Shown: positions 57,675 to 64,000 of the stretch, in pieces | Numbering within the stretch: the first letter of the stretch is position 1 | How the letters are laid out: each line of letters begins with the position of its first letter | NCBI GenBank assembly: GCA_031763025.1 | Contig: JASSKH010000006.1 | Location: forward strand, 12,831,979 to 12,895,978 | Direction: 5' to 3' | DNA: 64,000 nt | Source: Macrocystis pyrifera | Taxonomy: Eukaryota > Sar > Phaeophyceae > Laminariales > Laminariaceae | Position numbers and translations under genes: made by a program | The notes under the pieces: model-generated | What the model was told of the DNA's origin: nothing | The model's input: the letters and a program-made list of their open reading frames with translations, nothing else | Databases searched by the model: none

Positions 57675-57983
57675 GGGACCAGTTCTTTGGGACTGACCAT
57701 GCAGCTCTTTTACCTCGGATACTTCCAAATGTGGTCGGTATTCATCCCTATCCTTGGAGAGTTGGTTCTTACTTTGTACCTCACGGGCTTGAAGATCCAC
57801 TTTGATAGCGTTGACGGCTCTCAAAGAGCTCATTCTTCGCCTGCAGCAGAGAATGCGCGGACACCTCCGGAGGGTGGTGGTGGTGATGGCCAAATATATA
57901 TCAATGGTCAACCTAACGAGGAAGGTCGCGAAAGGGTTCGCGTCTTTCCGGGCTCTAGTGCGCAGGCTCTTGAACCCTTGTAA
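57675..57983 (+). CDS. SemiSWEET-like PQ-loop gene C, exon 2
   Basis: Phase-0 exon of 102 codons plus TAA, after TTCTAG. GTSSLGLTMQLFYLGYFQ (TM2), then MWSVFIPILGELVLTLYLTG (TM3), then LKIHFDSVDG and a polar tail of about 55 residues with NEEGRERVRVFPGSSAQ. It aligns with gene B exon 2 over the helices and, more loosely, through the tail (QPNEEGRERVRVFPGS against QPEEESGGRVLVFPGS). The joined product is about 152 residues. The reading frame is intact, so the gene may be active. Confidence 0.8.
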   Translation, partial: GTSSLGLTMQLFYLGYFQMWSVFIPILGELVLTLYLTGLKIHFDSVDGSQRAHSSPAAENARTPPEGGGGDGQIYINGQPNEEGRERVRVFPGSSAQALEPL

Positions 57984-59480
57984 GGAGATGAAGTTCATGG
58001 GCTTTCCTTCGAGGTGAGACGTGGAAGTGAAAGTCCAACTACGCTGGAGGCGAACAGTCGAACAGGGGTGTATCCGAGTAGAGACCATCAAAGCCAGACC
58101 GCAGCGACTCCAGGTGTATCCGTTAGTACTTTATTTACCTGTGCATTGTCTGCATGTTTTCGCACAAATATAACGCTAGACCGGGTTATTCCTCCTGTCT
58201 GAAGCACACCTCGCTACGTTGGAGCCACGGTCCCGAAATCGTACATCCTGTTGCAGGCAGCACCAAGTAAATAATTAGTTGTCTTGGTGTTTTGAGCGTC
58301 GCCTAGCCGCGACTCTATCCAAATATCACCGGCATGCTGCTTAACGGTGTTTGTCAACACCGGTTCGGGTGTCCATTCCGCATGCCCTTCTCTTGTGTGA
58401 CCGTGCGTTATTAGGAGGGTGGTGTGCGGGCCAAGTGCGGTGATCGAGGTGGCTTGGACTTGGTCCGTCTTCTCAAGATCCAGCAGTATTGCGGGTTCAC
58501 GATGGTGCAAAGGGGCAAGCGGCTTACAACGCAGGTGGCGCACTCAGCTCAGGACTCGGCCGGGGATGGCGGGCAAAGTTGGCAGCACAGAGTTGCTCAG
58601 GACACTCGTGTCAACCATTCGCCACAACCGCGGAGCTACGTAGTTTATGGCTAATCACTGAACCAGCAGTCAAACAACTGGGTGTCTGTCGAGAATATCT
58701 ACTGTAGTACGTGCAGTCTAAGGTGTGTCACACACGAAGTCCCCGGTGGCTTGATAGGTGGTCCGCGTGCCTGTCAAGATCAATTTCGTGGGTTCAAGTC
58801 TCACCGAGTGCATGCTCATAGGGACTTTTTCTTGCATAAAAAATTGATAAGCGGAAAGCGCGAAAGCGTGAGTTGGCTTCATTTGGGAATGCTGAACCCT
58901 ATGCGCGACAAGAAATTAAGGCACGTACCGGGGGGGAGAAGGGACGACACCTGTGACCACGGCTTGTCCAGAAGATCGTCGAGGGTAAAACCTCCTACGA
59001 GTGGGCTGGAAAGTAAAAGTGATGAAAAAAAACAAAAACAAAAAAGTACGCGGTATCCTTGCCGACTCATGTGCAAGTCTTGTTTGTAGCTTGTCTGTGG
59101 AATTGTGTGTGGGTCGTGAGTGACGCATTGCTTGGTGTCGAGGGTTCTCAACTTTTTTTCGCGTTGCAGCTGATCGGCTTCCAATATACCAGCAGGGGGG
59201 AATATCACGACGGTGTGATGCGACCCATAGTGAGGGATAGAGGAATCCAGCGGGTTCAGACGTTGACAAGGCTTAACGGGTGCTCGAACGCGTAAATATG
59301 TTTTGGCACCATGTATGTATTGCCAAGCCAAGGAACAGGAAAAATGAGTGCTATCTTCCCGCCACACGCCACAACAAAAGGCATTGATGTATACCTGGTA
59401 GTAAGTATCGCGGGGCATATTGGGTATCGTTATCATGGCCTTAGCCCGGAATGTGGCCGCTGTTGTTTGAGGTGTTGGAG
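57984..59480 (+). repeat. Downstream block of gene C, duplicated from gene B
   Basis: Aligns in pieces with 24528-26165. It is interrupted by the S1 SINE at 58740-59047, which gene B lacks. After the shared acceptor-like CGCGTTGCAG at 59160-59169 the frame reads LIGFQYTSRGEYHDGVMRP, against FVDFQHTSWDEWHDGVMRP in B. Confidence 0.6.
58740..59047 (+). mobile_element. tRNA-derived SINE, family S1, full-length
   Basis: The head (TGGCTTGATAGGTGG, GGTTCAAGTCTC) lies at 58745-58812. The body follows with GCGCGAAAGCGTGAGTTGG and GACGACACCTGTGACC, and an AAAACAAAAACAAAAAAG tail ends at about 59047. Confidence 0.85.
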
Positions 59481-61410
59481 TGCGTATTCCTTGAATTTCA
59501 CCACCCGCCCGAAGGTCGGGCCCCCTCTCGCGGTGTTGCCTCCCTATGCTGTAGGCGTTTGTAAATTCCGCATTGACCTGTATTATGGAGTATGCAGGGC
59601 GCGTGGAGCCCCCCCCCCCCCCATCATGGTTGTATTTGTGGTACACACTACCCACCCTCTGTGATGAAAGGGTGAGAGTTCCGGGCGCCGCTGGAGCTAT
59701 TTTTTGTGGTTCTTCCAGCGGGGTTGAAAATATGTAGAAGCTCTTATACTATTAGTACGTCACCCAAAACCTGACCTTAAGAACAATCCAAGTGCGGCCT
59801 ACAACCGGAAGGATTACCCCGTGGTCTGGGCTATACCAAACCATAATTTTTGCAGAAACAAGAATGGCATTCCGAGGAATTTTGCGTTAAGGAGTCCCGT
59901 CCTTTAGAAAATAGTTTAGTCAGAGTGTGCTTCCTCTATCGTAGCGCATGTCTGTGTAGTATCAGGTTTCAGATGGTTCCTTACCGTTGTACCGGAAAGA
60001 TGAGGCGTTTTCTACCACTCGGATATCAGACGTGGTACAAGCCGCCTGCAAGGAATTTCATATCCAAACCACGGACCCGATTTGGGAGATGATATCAATT
60101 TTGGGGGGGCGCAGGTACTATACGCTATTTCGCATAATCGCCGCCAGTACCTCGGGAGTAGACAAGCAGTCGATGGAAGCCGGCAGGAAATGCTGAATAA
60201 GGCTGGCGTGAAGAGTAGTGAGGAAGGTTCTCCAAGAGGCGTCCCGTCCTTCACGTTGTGGGTAGTGCTGTGTTTGTGCGTGTTGGCAGAGTTGTCTTCA
60301 AACAGAAACATAATTGAATATGGATGGTTTTTCACCCCTCAGCCTTGGTTGATCTGGAAAAACTTGGGCTCGCCGTCTGGATTACCATGTTGCTGGCTTT
60401 AATCAGGCCAACCAGCTGGTGAAGATGTTACGATGAAGGTTTTCTTTGGGCAATCGATTCTTGAGGTTGTTTTGATTGAGGCATGGCAGACAGCGTGACG
60501 GGGGTGTATTCGCTCAATCCTGGAGAAAGAAGCTATACTGTGATTGTCAACCAGCAGGAACAGTTCCCTTTGGTCATTTCCTATCCAATCTTTCTCATTT
60601 GCTAGTACCAAGAACCAGCAATTATTGCAGAAGAGTGACAAGAGTTGAGGGGATGCGAGGGCTCAGATGTATGACACCTAGGCCACTCTAGACACCGACC
60701 TAGGAAGTAGCCTATGCATGCGCTCGACAAGATGTCGGAGGCGTGGCAGTAGGCAAGTAGTACGCGTAGTGCTAAACGGACATGGGAGGAAATACAAGTG
60801 CCTTTATAAGATTACGCTTCCATGGTCGCGGCAAGCCCACACGGCGAGGGTAACCTTCACATTATGGACGATGTGCGCTATGTTTTACTCTTTATGACGT
60901 ATACTCGGAAATATTCTGGTAAATGTGTTGCGTTTGAAGTGCTCTAACATTGTGAGTAACGAATGAGGCAGAACAGCCTTGAGTAGCTCTTTGTGATCAA
61001 GGAGTTGCAGCGGCAAGCCGTACAAATACATTGTGTTGTGAGAGACCACCAAAGTCAAGCGGACCTGAAGGGTTTGTACACCCTCCCTGTGCTTCCGTCG
61101 TCCAGAAGGCTGATCGTGCAGCCTGGAGCAAGGCAGGAAGTATCTATATTTCCAGCGAACACGTACACCGATGAGATAGCAGAAAAAGAGAAAACCGTAG
61201 CCAGGTAAATGGCCAAAAATGGAACGTGGGATCCTGACAAGAAAACCTAGACACGACGTTCACAATGGACTAGTCGCAGTGAAGCACAAAGTCTGAAACG
61301 GGATGTGAATAACGTGAGACCGTAAGTGGCTAGCTGCCGCGAAGGACTGCTCGTAAAACGCGGTATGCGGCAAGTCATTCGTCCCGAAACAGATGCGTCC
61401 AAAACCGCAA
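59481..61410. other. Unassigned stretch with a partial M2 copy
   Basis: 59850-59960 has AATGGCATTCCGAGGAATTT, GTTAAGGAG and CTCTATCGTAG words of M2 in inverted order. No gene supported in 60.0-61.4 kb. Confidence 0.4.
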
Positions 61411-61660
61411 GACGCGTTCTACGATAGAGGGAGCACATTTCCGACAAAAACAAAATCTGAATGACGGGGCTCCTTAACCCAAAATCGTCGCAATGCCAAT
61501 CTTGTTTCGAACAATGACCTTTTAGTATACTTTGGCCATGGGATTATTCATTGGGATGCAAGTTGATTTTTGCTGAAGCCATTTTCCGGGTGACGTACGG
61601 AGCTCCTCAAGTGAGGAGCCTCAGAAAATTTAGGGTGGACCTCTATCGTAGAACGCCTCA
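61411..61660. mobile_element. MITE, family M2, complete copy
   Basis: GACGCGTTCTACGATAGAGG at 61411-61430 is inverted at 61641-61659 (CCTCTATCGTAGAACGCCTC). The interior matches 15270-15522. Confidence 0.8.
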
Positions 61661-62162
61661 CAAGAAGGGGCGGAGCAAACGTAAACGACCTGGAGCTGTG
61701 GGGCCAGAACGGGGTCGGTTTGTGGGACGCTTAGGGGTATCTATGGAGGGAAGAAGCAAAAAAAAGCAGAAAACAAAAACAGAATCGGGGGGGTTCAAAA
61801 CAAAACAGCTTATGTGGGATGCAAAGCCAACGCAGGGTCGAAAACGTGGGACCCGAAGGGGCAGGTACGCCCAAACAAACAAGGGGGTCAACAGTAAATT
61901 TCCTGCGAGCAGTGAAGCCCAACCAGAGAGCAAAAATGCTTACTTCTCGGGGCCTAAAAACGAGAAGCTATTGGTCTACGACGTGGAACCTGAAGACGCG
62001 AGTCCGAAATCGCAAATGACCCAAGCTGATACACAGGGAAGAATGGCAAAAGCATATGTGTCGATAAAAAACACGAAGGGGCCAACAGCAAGAAGGACTC
62101 GTGGATCACGAGGGCAACTGCGGGAAGAATGGATAGATGTTGTCCACCTTACAAATGCTTGA
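61661..62162 (+). CDS. Hypothetical Lys/Arg-rich ORF
   Basis: An open frame runs to a TGA at 62160-62162; its upstream ATG (61551) lies inside the M2 MITE, so the true start, if any, is later. It has many basic residues (KKGRSKRKRPGAV, RSKKKQKTKTE, TQGRKRGTRRGRYAQ) and an acidic patch (YDVEPEDASPKSQ). The plus strand here is purine-rich in general, which favours such frames. Not recognised. Confidence 0.25.
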
Positions 62163-63494
62163 GCAAAGTTTGTCACGAAAATTTACAAAAACACAAGGAG
62201 GTAACCAAACTGAGGAGAGGACTCGGGCTTTGCGAAACAGAACTCGGGAAGCATCTATACTCCTACCAAGCGCGTAGCTCGAGGAGAAAACGGAAATGCG
62301 AAAGCTGTAGCGTTGCAACGGTGACACAAAGGTTCTACGACGTGTAATCAGTCAAGATTACCTACAGTAGCTGAGCGGTGACCGGTTGCTGGTTGGACAA
62401 GTGAAGAAAAAGCAAGGAAAATACGGGCACTCCCCGAACGAACCGCAGGAAAAATCGGATACTAAAAGCACACTCCAAGGTGTGAACACGATAATGACCA
62501 CCGATGAAATCAAAACAAACCTAAGTTCTGTAAGTAGGAAGCGTGAGTCGAAAGAATATGCTGTCAAGTTCCAAGGACGGTTGAAAGGTCTAGAACGATC
62601 GTGGGACTTGGTTGAATGGTCTACAACGATATGTCGTAGTGAGGAGCCGTGAGTAGACAATGCTAACTCGACCAGTACGAGGCAACTGCGGGGGTAGTCC
62701 TATCGAAAGCTGATACGCACAACCTACTGGTGGTGGGAAACAAATACGTATGTAAATACGAAGACAAAACGAACTAGCCGTGTGTCGCGAAGGCGAAGAG
62801 ATCGGGGAGATACACGTTTCCAACATGCACATGGAGAAGGGAAAAGGCGGGCTAGGAACGAACCAGGCAAACCTAGTACGGTTTAGCAGGTGTCATAAGC
62901 AAGCCGAACCAAGAAAAAGGGGGAGGGGTGTTAACTGACCCCGGACCCGGGGATACTCGCACTATAAGTAAGTCGAAAACGGGGGGTCGGCAGATGAAAG
63001 GAGAATGACTAAAGTCCTTCGTTCTAAGTGTTAACCGACCTCCGCCTGCGCTATTCGGCCACGGAAAAAAATAAACTATAGTAGAGCCTCGAAAAGAGTT
63101 CGTAGCAAGGAGAACACAACCTGAGACTCTGAAAGACTGAGTTTGAGCCAATACTGCACGCAGAAAAGATATTAGGCGCAAAAGCATATCAGTACGATTT
63201 TGCTATTAAAAACCCGGGCATTCGAAAAAGCGAAACAGAAAAGGAAAAATTGACACACTTTCAACAAGCACCTATTATGCAGCACAAGAGAAAGAGTCAA
63301 GGGAATCACAGCACACCGGTTTGCGGCCTGTAATCCAACAGGGCAAACTGAACCGGGCGGTCATAGGACAGCGACCACACGATAGCTTTGCTTGCGACTG
63401 CAGGTTCGGAAACGAAGCAAACTAAACCAACGGAATACAGGAGATCAAACACGACAGGAATGCGACCTTCGAGGGTATGTACTAAAGGAGGCAA
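62163..63494. other. Unassigned purine-rich stretch
   Basis: Only short Lys-rich frames (for example 62386-62652). No recognisable domain. Confidence 0.35.
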
Positions 63495-63728
63495 GAGGCG
63501 TTCTACGATGGAGGTTCACCCAAAGTGCTCTGAAGCTCCTGACCCCTCACCCAGAACTGGCTTCAACAAAAATTAAATTGCATGCAGATAAATAATACCA
63601 TGGCCCAAGTATACGAATGCATCGTTTTTCGAAACAAAATTAGCATTCCGACGATTTTGGGTTAAGGAGCCCCGTTAGTCAGAAACAGTTTTTAGCGGAA
63701 ATATGCGACCTCTATCGTACAGCGCGTT
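63495..63728. mobile_element. MITE, family M2, inverted copy
   Basis: GAGGCGTTCTACGATGGAGG at the left and CCTCTATCGTACAGCGCGTT at the right. The interior is in the opposite orientation to 61411-61660 (GATTTTGGGTTAAGGAGCCC). Confidence 0.7.
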
Positions 63729-64000
63729 GCAAGTGGAACCAGTGGATTTTAGGTTGGGGTAAAGTACCAACCAAAGACGTTTGCAGTCGTGCAGATCAAA
63801 ATCAGGACGCACCTAAAAGCGAAACAATAAATATGCAACACCCTAAAAAAACTGAAAACCAAAATCGGAAAAGCGTACCCTTTACTACCGAAGACCAGTA
63901 GTCAAAGAGGGCAGTGGGAGCAAGGTGCATCAAAGCAGTCATACCTCTCAAGCTATGCTCTATATCGTGGCATTGCAGGCACGCAGATCCGTAGTTTGCG
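63729..64000. other. Unassigned
   Basis: Nothing recognised up to the end of the window. Confidence 0.4.

Overview
The window is eukaryotic nuclear DNA, with spliced genes, GT-AG introns of 3 to 13 kb, LINE, copia, SINE and MITE relics and CTG-rich repeats. There are no operons, ribosome-binding sites, rRNA genes or CRISPR arrays. The best guess is a repeat-rich alga, possibly a brown alga or other ochrophyte. That is inference from overall style (single-PQ-loop genes, CTG tracts, copia and LINE types); no marker gene in the window fixes the lineage.

The main gene content is three tandem, same-strand genes for small PQ-loop membrane proteins resembling SemiSWEET sugar transporters. Each has two coding exons. 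Exon 1 carries TM1 and the PQ loop; exon 2 carries TM2, TM3 and a variable polar tail. Gene A is 6037-6171 + 16652-16930, gene B is 20579-20734 + 24171-24527, and gene C is 44322-44471 + 57675-57983. All three introns are phase 0, start CAG|GT and end in AG. B and C are recent paralogs: their upstream regions (about 20205-20578 and 43905-44321), the 3' parts of their introns and about 1.6 kb downstream of exon 2 all align.

Layout. 1-900: CTG-rich low complexity with a triplicated 151-bp unit. 905-4240: a degenerate satellite with a ~350-bp higher-order period, split by a 694-bp solo-LTR candidate and a foldback element. 5.1-5.7 kb: two MITEs. 6.0-16.9 kb: gene A, whose intron holds a broken LINE, a SINE head, MITEs and an acidic broken ORF. 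17-20 kb: mostly unassigned. 20.6-24.5 kb: gene B. 24.5-26.2 kb: duplicated downstream block. 26.8-30.1 kb: a decayed Ty1/copia element on the minus strand, lacking a reverse transcriptase domain. 31-32.2 kb: minus-strand hypothetical fragments. 33.4-40.3 kb: one MITE split by a ~6.8 kb insertion made of two tandem copies of a ~3.1 kb CTG-rich unit. 40.6-43.3 kb: a foldback element built from GTCGCAAATA hairpins. 44.3-58.0 kb: gene C, whose intron holds three LINE 3' fragments (two of them forming a 1-kb inverted repeat), nested SINEs, hairpins and minisatellites. 58.0-59.5 kb: the second downstream block, with a SINE inserted. 59.5-64 kb: unassigned DNA with MITEs.

The most unusual signal is a 9-mer, TACC(A/T)GGTA, found 15 times where about 0.5 would be expected at equal base frequencies. 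In two cases a related repeat copy in the window lacks exactly 7 bp at that point. This fits TA-CCWGG-TA as the excision scar of a TA-targeting DNA transposon.
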